Assembly: GCA_900551585.1 (NCBI GenBank)
Contig: URWU01000067.1
Location: forward strand, 1 to 7,699
Source of the DNA: an uncultured Alphaproteobacteria bacterium
GTDB taxonomy: Bacteria > Pseudomonadota > Alphaproteobacteria > RF32 > CAG-239
Direction of reading: 5' to 3'
Length of the DNA: 7,699 nucleotides
In this document: in pieces, positions 1 through 7,666 of the stretch
Position numbering within the stretch: position 1 is the first letter of the stretch
How the letters are laid out: every line of letters starts with the position of its first letter
Translations under genes and position numbers: made by a program
Notes under the pieces: generated by a model
Told to the model about the DNA's origin: nothing
Database searches by the model: none
Seen by the model: only the letters and a program-made list of their open reading frames with translations

Positions 1-48
1 CGAGATGTAGCTCCGTCTCGTGGGCTCGGAGATGTGTATAAGAGACAG
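1..48. other. Nextera i7-side sequencing adapter (artifact)
   Basis: This is not genomic DNA. Positions 15-48 match the 34-nt Nextera read-2 transposon adapter, ending in the 19-bp Tn5 mosaic end at 30-48 (AGATGTGTATAAGAGACAG). Positions 1-6 (CGAGAT) match the end of the Illumina P7 primer, which leaves GTAGCTCC (7-14) as the i7 index. From memory this is the reverse complement of Nextera XT index N718 (GGAGCTAC). Genomic sequence begins at 49. An apparent plus-strand reading frame starting at 34 and the continuation of the minus-strand AsmA-like frame into 1-48 are products of this adapter and should not be annotated. Confidence 0.98.
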
Positions 49-3000
49 GCTCAGAGCCGACAGCGGATTAATGCTGATATTGGGGTCGGAAATGTCTCCC
101 TTAATCGAATAGTTGGCAGCAAAGACGGTGCCGTCCTTACCGCTCAGAATGTTTCCGACAATCGGCAATTTGCCGATAAACGTATTCAGCCCATAAGCCG
201 GAGCAATCACTCCATTCATATTTAAGTCTTCAGCCGCCCGATTGTAAGTGCCCTTAACAGTAATGCCCATCACATTGCCGAAAGCTTTGCCCTCGGGGAC
301 TTTCAGAATCTGATTTTGATATTCAAACGGAGCATCAAAATGCGAGAAAGTCAGCCCGTCTCCGGTCAGCATATTAACCATACCGGTAAAAGAAGCCACG
401 GTCAGCAGCTTGGCCAGAACCGGCGTATTATGAATACTGAAATCACGGATTTTGGCATGGCCGACAAAGTTTTTGTTTTTCTCGCGCTTGCCGTTAATAC
501 TTAAACGGCCGCCGCGCATATTGTCATAAACACGCAGGAATTTCAGAGTACCGCCGGCGTCATTACTGTCAATGGCAAGCAGGTATTCCTTACCGGGGCG
601 CGGCGTGTAATCAAGCTTGAGATATTTTTTCTGATTGGTACCGAAGTTGCCGATTAAATGCATTTCCTGAATGCCGATACCATTACGCAGCTGGGCTGAG
701 CCGGCAAAGTTTTTGACCGAAACAAATTCGTTAGTCCACAAACTGTTCACCGCGATGAAAATATCCGTGTCGGTGACGTTTTCCAAATCATCGTCATCTT
801 TGGCATTTTTCTTGGCGGTTTTGGGTTTCGGCGCCGCATTTTCATCTTTGGCAAAAAACTCCGACAAATCATAACTGCTGCCCGAGACATTGATTTTGAC
901 TTTTTTCTTTTTGGCATTAGAGAGTTCAATCTTGGCTTTGGCATTTGTTTTCGGCGCTTTAATATCAAAAATATCAATCACTTTGACCTGCTGTTGGTTA
1001 TCCAGCACAATTTTGCCGTTCAAAATAAAATCACGTTTATTAAAACTAAAGCTCGGAACAGACTGCAGTTTGCCTTTGGCAAAATTGAGGCGGATTTTGG
1101 CTGTTCCAGGCTGTCCTAAAGCTTTTTTCAAACCGAGGAAGGAATAATCAACCGCCGCCGTTGCCATATTGGCCGTAATATCTGCCTGCATGCGGTCACC
1201 GTCATAGCTGGTGATTTCTGCATCAACCAAAGCATACCCGTTGATATAGGGCGGATTGATGATATTTGAGGTAATGCCGGCTTTTTTCTTGAAAGCATCA
1301 TCAAATTTGAAAGACAAATTATAGCGGCTTTTATAAGTTTTGTCGGCAAAATTCTCATTCCAAACAAGGGTCAGCGGAATATCTTCCAGCGTTGCCTCAC
1401 CAATCACTTTCAGGCCGCTGTTGTTGACTTCCAAGGTCAAATCCTTGGCTTTGACAGCTTTTTTATCAATGACATCAGGGATTTCAACATCATGAAGCAG
1501 CGCTTTGACCTCAACTTTGACCTCATCCGGTTCAAGGTTTTGTTTCAGCTCCAAATTAAGATGCAAATCTGTCTCGGCGGTTCCTTTTATCGAATCAGGA
1601 TTTAAGCCCATCTCGCTGGCATAATTCAGCGGTTTATGGTCGATTAATTTGAGAGCGTCTGTTATCGAAGATTCTGCCTGCAGGCTGATTTCGGCAAAGT
1701 TATCATATTTGTTCAAATCATACAGCCGGACAAAACCGCCGTTTACAATCACATTATCGGAAACAGCCTTGTCGACATCAATTTTGATAGTATCATTGCT
1801 AAAAGTTGCCGTTCCGTACATATTGGTAATTTTGGGCATGCCTGTCAGATAATCCAGATTAGAATCGGCAATGCCGCCGCTTCCCTTCAAGTTCTGAAAA
1901 GCAAATTTTTTACTCTTGCCGTCATAGGCAAAATCAAATTCAAAATCGGCATTCTTAATTTCACCGCCGGAAATGCTTTCCTTGCACCAATCCCATGCCA
2001 CCGTGCCGACATAACGCGGCCAGTAATCATAAAGCTCGTCAAACTTCATCTTGTCAACGTGGGCTTTTAATTTCACCTCGAGTTTCTCAGGCGATTTTTT
2101 GAGAAGATAATCCTTCATACCGCTGACATAAGCACTGATAACCGCTTTTTGCGAGCCTAAATCAAAAGCGGCATTTTCGATTTTGATTTTATCAAGTCCG
2201 GCGGAAATATCGCCTTCAAGCATAAAACCGGTTACGTTAAAATTCTGGTCTTCCTGCTCGGAAAAGCGAATTTTGCCGCTGCCGCCCTCAAAATTGAATT
2301 TAATATTTTCAATAGCGCTGTCCAAACTCTCAATCACATTATCCTTGTGTTTCAGAACTTCGGCAAAATCAATCAGCGCATCTAAACGGCCGCTGACCGG
2401 AACATCTACTTTATATAATTTGGCGGCTTCTTCTTCGCCTAAAATAGTTTCCAGCATATCGTTCGGAATCAAATCAGAAAAATAAAACTGCAGCGCCAGC
2501 TTGTTTGAAGCCGGACGAAACTCGCCGTCAAGACCGACGGAAGCAACGCGGTTGTCATTTTTTATCAGAGCGTTAAATTCGCTCTCAATATTTGAAAAAT
2601 TGCGCTCAAATTTATAATTCAAATCAGAGAAAACCCATTTGCGGCCCAAATCGACCTCGTGGAACTCAACCTCGGCATTCTCAATCGAGATATCATTAAT
2701 ATAGCTCTCCGGATAAGAATTATCTTCGGAATTGAAGCGCTCGACAAATTCTTCAAAGCCGTCAAAGTAATATTCAATTTTTTTCTGATTGGCCTCGTTT
2801 TTATTAATTTCCTTGACGCCGTAATCAGTAAAAATATACACCGTCGGCTTGACAACATTGACCGAACTCGGTGCAATCACGCCGCGCAGCAACGCTTTGA
2901 TACTGAATGAAACCGAGGTTTTGGGCGCAACAATGGTAAAAGTGCCGTCATTTTTGCGATAATCAACGTTAGTGGCAATAATCTTCAAAGGTTTAATCGA

Positions 3001-3213
3001 ACGCACCAACTCAATGTTCACCGCATCCAAAGTCACCGAATATTGGCTGTCATCATGATTCAAGGCTTTGATGATATAAGGTTTTAAGAAAGGCACGGCA
3101 ATCGGGCCGCGATAGAGCTGCCACAAAAACAGCAGAAACAGCGCCAGAAAGATAACACCGGTAAAATCAAGGATTTTGCGCAGGCGGTAAATGCGAGGAT
3201 CAAGCTTCTTCAT
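49..3213 (-). CDS. AsmA/YhdP-like envelope protein (DUF3971-type), C-terminus missing
   Basis: This is a large inner-membrane-anchored protein of the AsmA/TamB/YhdP superfamily. Members form long beta-rich periplasmic grooves implicated in phospholipid transport to the outer membrane. I checked every codon from 3213 to 49: there are no stops, giving 1055 residues before the adapter. Residues 1-14 are basic (MKKLDPRIYRLRK), about 16-33 form one hydrophobic anchor, and the RGPI-VPFLKPYI block (35-48) follows, as in alphaproteobacterial AsmA-like proteins. A Lys/Pro/Asp-rich linker lies at about 789-812. The C-terminal block APAYGLNTFIGKLPIVGNIL, then GKDGTVFAANYSI and DPNISINPLSAL, is the usual family ending, so probably only a few tens of residues are lost. 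The ATG is the only plausible start: TGA occurs in frame at 3235-3237 and AGGAGG lies 6 nt upstream. It overlaps the hydrolase by 14 nt. Family assignment is confident; the exact lipid role is inferred. Confidence 0.9.
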
Positions 3214-4048
3214 GCAAGACCTCCTGCAGCCAGTTCAAAATATCCAGATAATTACGCGAATCAAACAAATTGCTGTGTTCACCACCGGGATAGATAATCA
3301 ATTTTTTCGGTTCATTGGCATGGGCAAACAAATTTTCGGCCAGATGAACCGGAACCGTGCGGTCATTTTCAGCTCCCATCACCAGCAGCGGCGCTTTAAT
3401 ATCTTCTATCAACGGCAGATTGTCATAATAATCGCGGACTATCAGCGGCAAAGGCAGCGGAACCGGCACGACCGCTTTGGCCGTATTGAGCAGGCTGTCA
3501 AACGGAACTTCCAAAATCAGCGCGGCAAAATGGCCGTTTTTCTGCAATTGATATACGCTGTTGCTGGCCAGATAGGAACCCAGCGACATACCGTAAACGA
3601 TGATGTCTGAATTTTTATAACCTTGCTTATTCAGATATTCAATCGCGGCAATGGCGTCTTTGGCCAGATTGGCTTCACGCAGCGCACCGTCAATACCGCC
3701 GAACCCGCGAAACTCAGGCAGAAACGTGCCGTATCCGGCTTGTACCAAAGGCTGCAGCTTATAATAAAAACTGCCGATATTATGCGAATTTCCGTGCAGA
3801 AAAACTATCATCTTTTTACGGCTGCCCGGCTTTGTCATCCAGGCATAAAGCTTGGTGCCGTCAGCAGAATCATAACTGACTTCTTGGGCGAGATAGCCGT
3901 TTTGGCGCGCGGTTTCCAAAGACGGACGTTCATTCAGCGGATGATAATAAAAATATTGCGGAAAGAGATAAGCAAAAACACAAAAAGCAACATAGCCGAT
4001 AACTATACCGACTAAAAATCTCTTCACTATCTGTGCCCAACGTTTCAT
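3200..4048 (-). CDS. Membrane-anchored alpha/beta hydrolase
   Basis: This is a 282-residue serine hydrolase of the alpha/beta fold, similar in layout to the BEM46/ABHD13 type. Numbered from the ATG: a basic N-terminus (MKRWAQIVKR), a hydrophobic anchor at about 11-31, the oxyanion motif HGNSH (85-89), the nucleophile elbow GMSLG with Ser155, acid Asp229 (GAENDRTVP) and His258 (GGEHSNL). The triad is complete. Positive residues before the anchor predict a cytoplasmic N-terminus and a periplasmic catalytic domain. A Pro-rich hydrophobic stretch (PVPLPLPL, about 195-202) in the cap region may face a lipid or the membrane. The substrate cannot be read from sequence; esterase, thioesterase or lipase activity are all possible. 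I chose the ATG at 4048 over the TTG at 4051 because AGGA lies 6 nt before ATG but only 3 nt before TTG. The start is 3 nt after the prfB stop, and the end overlaps the AsmA-like gene by 14 nt. Confidence 0.9.
   Translation of the reverse strand: MKRWAQIVKRFLVGIVIGYVAFCVFAYLFPQYFYYHPLNERPSLETARQNGYLAQEVSYDSADGTKLYAWMTKPGSRKKMIVFLHGNSHNIGSFYYKLQPLVQAGYGTFLPEFRGFGGIDGALREANLAKDAIAAIEYLNKQGYKNSDIIVYGMSLGSYLASNSVYQLQKNGHFAALILEVPFDSLLNTAKAVVPVPLPLPLIVRDYYDNLPLIEDIKAPLLVMGAENDRTVPVHLAENLFAHANEPKKLIIYPGGEHSNLFDSRNYLDILNWLQEVLHEEA
3220..3225 (-). promoter_or_regulatory. Shine-Dalgarno of the AsmA-like gene
   Basis: A full-strength AGGAGG sits 6 nt before the ATG at 3213, inside the last codons of the upstream hydrolase gene. 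It fixes the start and suggests that translation of the two overlapping genes is coupled or locally re-initiated. Confidence 0.85.
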
Positions 4049-4051
4049 CAA

Positions 4052-5150
4052 TTATCCTACCTTTGCCGCCAGAGAAGCCGCGAGGAACAAATCAATATCC
4101 CCGTCGAGCACCGCTTTGGTATCAGAAGTTTCAACCTCGGTCCGCAAATCTTTGACCAGCTTGTAGGGCTGCAAAACATAAGAGCGAATCTGATATCCCC
4201 AGCCGTTGTCCCCCTGATTGTCACGGGCAATTTCTGCTTTTTCTTCGCGTTTTTTCAACTCTAATTCATATAACCTGGCTTTGAGCATATTCCAAGCGCT
4301 GTCACGGTTTTGGAATTGGGAACGCTGGTTTTGACATTGAACGACAATTCCGGTCGGAATATGAGTAATGCGGACGGCAGAATCGGTTTTGTTAATATGC
4401 TGGCCGCCGGCACCGGAAGCGCGATAAGTATCAACCCGGCAGTCAGATTCATTAATTTCAATATTAATCTCATCATCAATCACCGGATAAACGCCGACCG
4501 AGGCAAAACTCGTGTGGCGCCTTGCGCTGCTGTCAAACGGTGAAATACGCACCAAACGGTGAACGCCGGTTTCCGACTTGAGCCAGCCGTAAGCATTGTG
4601 GCCGATTACTTTGATTGTCACGGATTTAATGCCGGCAACGTCGCCCTCTTCTTCTTCGACATATTCTACCTTATATTTATGAGCATCAGCCCAGCGGCTA
4701 TACATACGCAGCAGCATTTCTGCCCAGTCCTGCGCTTCAGTGCCGCCGCTGCCGGAATGGATTTCCAAAAAGGCGTCATTGGCATCTACTTCGCCGGACA
4801 GCAAGGCCTCTAGTTCGCCGCGTTTGGTCTGGGCTTTAAGATCGCTCAAATGCGCCATAACATCGTCTAAAACGGCAGCATCATCTTCAGCTTCGGCCAT
4901 TTCCGCCAGTTCTGTATAGTCGTTTAAATTGGTCTGCATTGAGTCAAAATTACCAAGCGCGGTTTCGAGGTTGGTCTTTTCACTCATCAGTTTTTGCGCC
5001 TTTTCGGGATTATTCCACAAATCGGCGTCGGCAGACAGGGCGTTTAATTCTTCCAGACGGAGGACGGCATTGTCGTAGTCAAAGAGACCTCCTCAGCAAT
5101 TCTAACGATTGCTTGATGTCATCAATCATTTCTACTATTTCGGCTCGCAT
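4052..5150 (-). CDS. prfB: Peptide chain release factor 2, with programmed +1 frameshift
   Basis: RF2 recognises UGA and UAA in the ribosomal A site and triggers peptidyl-tRNA hydrolysis. The gene is split between two frames. Frame one starts at ATG 5150 (MRAEIVEMIDDIKQSLELLRRSL, 23 codons) and stops at TGA (5081-5079). A +1 slip on CTT-T then reads GAC (5080-5078) and continues DYDNAVLRLEELN to the TAA at 4052. The product is 365 residues, the same length as E. coli RF2. Using full numbering, the stop-codon-reading tripeptide SPF is at 203-205 and the catalytic GGQ at 248-250, within RASGAGGQH; the residue aligned to E. coli position 246 is Ala. A conventional caller would give only a 322-residue product from an internal TTG at 5020, losing the N-terminal 43 residues. 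The start follows the mrcA stop by 15 nt, and the hydrolase ATG follows 3 nt after the prfB stop. Confidence 0.97.
4055..4058 (-). promoter_or_regulatory. Shine-Dalgarno of the hydrolase gene
   Basis: AGGA lies 6 nt upstream of the ATG at 4048, within the final Val-Gly codons of prfB, with the prfB TAA between it and the start. It supports ATG (4048) rather than the adjacent TTG (4051). A second purine run, AAAGG, lies just upstream of it. Confidence 0.65.
5078..5093 (-). promoter_or_regulatory. prfB programmed +1 ribosomal frameshift site
   Basis: On the coding strand this reads AGG AGG TCT CTT TGA C. It has the same architecture as E. coli prfB (AGG GGG TAT CTT TGA C): an internal Shine-Dalgarno, a 3-nt spacer, the slippery CTT-T and a poorly terminated TGA followed by C. 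In the known mechanism, low RF2 slows termination at the UGA, the peptidyl-tRNA(Leu) slips forward one base, and full RF2 is made, giving negative feedback. The internal AGGAGG is a perfect anti-Shine-Dalgarno match. The site is what joins the two prfB frames, so it is not a sequencing error. Confidence 0.96.
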
Positions 5151-5158
5151 TGTTTCTG

Positions 5159-5163
5159 TCTCC
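5159..5163 (-). promoter_or_regulatory. Shine-Dalgarno of prfB
   Basis: GGAGA lies 8 nt before the ATG at 5150, in the 15-nt gap after the mrcA stop. It supports the short 23-codon upstream frame as the true start of prfB. An in-frame TAA, the mrcA stop itself at 5166-5168, rules out any earlier start. Confidence 0.75.
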
Positions 5164-5165
5164 GT

Positions 5166-7640
5166 TTAATACTGGGTTCCGACCTGGAAGTCATCATTGT
5201 CTTCCGCCGATTGGAAAATATTTTTATCATCACCGGCGTCTTCAACCGGATTATCATCTGTTCCGCCGCCAATCACCTTTTGTTTGCTTTTATCAAAGTC
5301 AAAATCTGGTTTCAAAGCTTCAACAATCACCGATTTGTCAGCCGGAGTTGCCGGTTTGCCTGTGTCATGGTTAATCCGCACCAGTTTGATACCGGTCGGA
5401 ATACGGAACGGAATATCAGGCTGGCTGGCCAGAGCTTCACGCATAAAGTTATTGAAAATCGGCAAAGCTGCGGCGGCACCTGTTTCAACACGGCCTAACG
5501 TCCGCGGCTCGTCAAAACCGACATAAACGGCCACAACCAAGTCAGGCGAAAAACCGACAAACCAGGCGTCCTGTGTTTTGTTAGACGTACCTGTTTTGCC
5601 GGCCAGATGTTTGCCCAGTCCGCGCAGACGCGCAGCCGTACCACGGGTCGCAACGCCTTCCAGAATACTGACCATCTGATAAGCCGTCAACGGGTCGACA
5701 ATTTGTTCGCGGCTGTCATTCAATTGCGGAATCTCTTGTCCGTCGCCCCAAGCGTCAACATTGCAGCCGGCACAGTCGCGTTTGTCTTGTTTTAAGATAT
5801 TGCGGCCGTAGCGGTCCTGAATTTGTTCAATGAAATAAGGCGTGATTTTTTTACCGCCGTTAACCATCATGCCGTAAGCCCGAGCCATATCGACAACATG
5901 GGTTTCTCCGGCGCCGAGAGACATTGACAATAAATGCGGCAAATGGTCATTAACACCAAATTTTTTGGCATATTCGGCCACTTTATCCATTCCGACATCC
6001 TGAGCCAGACGAACTGTCATCAGGTTACGTGATTTTTCAATTCCCTGACGCAAGGTCATCGGGCCGTAAAAACGTTTGGAATAGTTTACCGGTTTCCATT
6101 TCGGCAACCCCGGTCCCTGGTCAAGCACAAAAGGCGCGTCCAGAATCAAATCCGTCGGCGAGTAGCCGTTATCCAAAGCAGCAATATAAACAATCGGTTT
6201 GAAAGCCGAACCGGTTTGACGTTTGGCCTGGGTAGCGCGGTTAAACTGCGATTTTTTGAAATCATAGCCGCCGACAGCCGCCAAAACTTTACCTGTATGC
6301 GGGTCAAGGGCGACCAGGCCGCCTTCAACATTCGGCACCTGGCGCAGATAATAGCTGTCATCAGCTAATTTTTTGGCACCGATGGTTTTGTCATCAACTT
6401 TTTCAACTACAATGACATCGCCCGCGCTCAAAACAGTTTTGGCCGATTTCGGCGCGTCGCTGATTCCCTGATTTTTAAGGGTTTTGCGCGCCCAGCCTAA
6501 CAATGACATCGGGATAACGCCCTTTTGCTTGTCTGCCGTTTCAATGACAGCCTTATCATTGTCAACTTCCAACACAAGCGCTTTTTCCCAGCCGGGTTTG
6601 GCGCCTTTGGGCATTTCAATCTTGGCAAATTCTTCGGCATAATCGCCGTCCAGAGGAATATTAGCCAGAGGGCCGCGGAAACCGTGACGGGTATCATAAT
6701 TTTCAATTTCCTGACGGAAAACGCGGGTAGCGATTTCCTGCAATTTCGGGTCAACGGTGGTACGAACAATCAAACCGCCTTCATAAAGGGCGTCATTACC
6801 ATAATTCTGGCTGATTTCACGGCGCACTTCCTCACTGAAATAATCGGCATTTTTAACAAATTCGTTGTTACGGTCGACCGTAACCAAAGGCTTTTCTTTG
6901 GCAATTTCGGCTTCATCTTCGGTTATATAACCTTCTTCATACATACGCTCAATCACCCAGTTGCGGCGGGCAACGGCAGCTTCATGCTTGGTTTTGGGAT
7001 TATAATTGTTCGGGCCTTTCGGCAAAGCGGCCAGATATGCCATTTCTTCAATCTCGAGCTTGTCAAGCGGCTTGCCGAAATAGTTCAGCGCCGCAGCAGC
7101 AACGCCGTAAGAACGGTTGCCGAGATAAATTTCATTCAAATAAAGTTCAAGAATATGGTCTTTGGAAAAAGCCTGTTCAATACGGGTGGCTAAAATAGCC
7201 TCTTTGATTTTGCGGGTATAAGACAACTCGGAAGACAAAAGGAAGTTTTTGGCAACCTGCTGGGTGATGGTCGAAGCACCGGCCGGACGGCGGCCTGAGC
7301 CCAGATTTTTGAGATTGCCGATAATCGCACGGGCAATACCGGTAAAATCGATGCCGGAATGGTGATAAAAGTTTTTATCCTCAGCAGAAATGAACGCCTG
7401 TTTGACTTTTTCGGGAATTTTATCAACCGGAACGAACAAACGTTTTTCGTTGGCATATTCCATCAGAAGCTGACCGTCACCGGCATAAAGACGCGTGGTT
7501 ACCGCCGGCTCGTATTTGGCAAGCTGGTGATAATCCGGCAGTTGGTCGGCATATTCCCACAATGAACTGATGACCAGCACAATTACGATAACCGCAAAGA
7601 AAAAGAAAGTGCTAATCAGCGAAGAGAGTGTCTTGAACAT
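5166..7640 (-). CDS. mrcA: Penicillin-binding protein 1A, bifunctional transglycosylase/transpeptidase
   Basis: This class A PBP polymerises glycan strands from lipid II and cross-links them in the periplasm. It has 824 residues, normal for the family. In order: a membrane anchor (about 8-27); the GT51 transglycosylase with catalytic Glu87 in SAEDKNFYHHSG, GASTITQQ (121-128), RKIKE (143-147) and ILELYLN (163-169); an OB-like insert (about 315-435); then the transpeptidase with SAFK (Ser478 nucleophile, Lys481), SRN (537-539) and KTGT (682-685). All catalytic motifs are intact. A Cys pair (C623-x-x-C626) lies between SRN and KTGT, and the C-terminal ~35 residues are acidic and probably disordered. 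ATG 7640 is the only possible start: TAA is in frame at 7653-7655, and a weak AGGG lies 5 nt upstream. Placement directly before prfB is a familiar alphaproteobacterial order. ponA is an equivalent name. Confidence 0.97.
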   Translation of the reverse strand: MFKTLSSLISTFFFFAVIVIVLVISSLWEYADQLPDYHQLAKYEPAVTTRLYAGDGQLLMEYANEKRLFVPVDKIPEKVKQAFISAEDKNFYHHSGIDFTGIARAIIGNLKNLGSGRRPAGASTITQQVAKNFLLSSELSYTRKIKEAILATRIEQAFSKDHILELYLNEIYLGNRSYGVAAAALNYFGKPLDKLEIEEMAYLAALPKGPNNYNPKTKHEAAVARRNWVIERMYEEGYITEDEAEIAKEKPLVTVDRNNEFVKNADYFSEEVRREISQNYGNDALYEGGLIVRTTVDPKLQEIATRVFRQEIENYDTRHGFRGPLANIPLDGDYAEEFAKIEMPKGAKPGWEKALVLEVDNDKAVIETADKQKGVIPMSLLGWARKTLKNQGISDAPKSAKTVLSAGDVIVVEKVDDKTIGAKKLADDSYYLRQVPNVEGGLVALDPHTGKVLAAVGGYDFKKSQFNRATQAKRQTGSAFKPIVYIAALDNGYSPTDLILDAPFVLDQGPGLPKWKPVNYSKRFYGPMTLRQGIEKSRNLMTVRLAQDVGMDKVAEYAKKFGVNDHLPHLLSMSLGAGETHVVDMARAYGMMVNGGKKITPYFIEQIQDRYGRNILKQDKRDCAGCNVDAWGDGQEIPQLNDSREQIVDPLTAYQMVSILEGVATRGTAARLRGLGKHLAGKTGTSNKTQDAWFVGFSPDLVVAVYVGFDEPRTLGRVETGAAAALPIFNNFMREALASQPDIPFRIPTGIKLVRINHDTGKPATPADKSVIVEALKPDFDFDKSKQKVIGGGTDDNPVEDAGDDKNIFQSAEDNDDFQVGTQY

Positions 7641-7651
7641 TTTAACCCTAT

Positions 7652-7665
7652 TTTATCATGATAAA
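7652..7665. repeat. 14-bp perfect palindrome before mrcA
   Basis: TTTATCATGATAAA is its own reverse complement and lies 11 bp upstream of the mrcA ATG, just inside the adapter junction. It could be an operator half-visible at the edge, the tail of an upstream gene, or chance in AT-rich DNA. The sequence beyond it is missing, so no promoter can be assigned. Confidence 0.35.
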
Positions 7666-7666
7666 T

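Noticed and set aside
34..225. Plus-strand 63-codon frame
   Set aside because: It begins inside the adapter and runs antisense to the AsmA-like coding sequence.
747..2876. Short minus-strand frames (747-977, 1128-1367, 2619-2876) and plus-strand frames in the AsmA-like region
   Set aside because: They are out-of-frame shadows of a single uninterrupted 1055-codon frame that was checked codon by codon.
3191..4015. Two plus-strand frames (139 and 130 codons) opposite the hydrolase
   Set aside because: Both are antisense to a gene with an intact catalytic triad; neither resembles a known protein, and they lack supporting start context.
4049..4051. TTG start for the hydrolase one codon earlier
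   Set aside because: It abuts the prfB stop and is only 3 nt from the Shine-Dalgarno, while the next codon is ATG at good spacing.
4052..5020. prfB as a 322-residue protein starting at TTG 5020, or as a frameshifted pseudogene
   Set aside because: The exact recoding site and MRAE N-terminus upstream restore a 365-residue RF2 of normal length, so the gene is intact.
6525..7193. Plus-strand 222-codon frame antisense to mrcA
   Set aside because: It is wholly inside a confidently identified PBP1A gene covering the transglycosylase and OB-like regions, has no recognisable domain, and fits the mirror-frame effect of codon bias.
49..7666. tRNA or rRNA genes, CRISPR arrays, riboswitches, intrinsic terminators or phage genes
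   Set aside because: None seen. Intergenic gaps are 15 and 3 nt plus one overlap, which leaves no room for them, and no repeat-spacer pattern was noticed on either strand.
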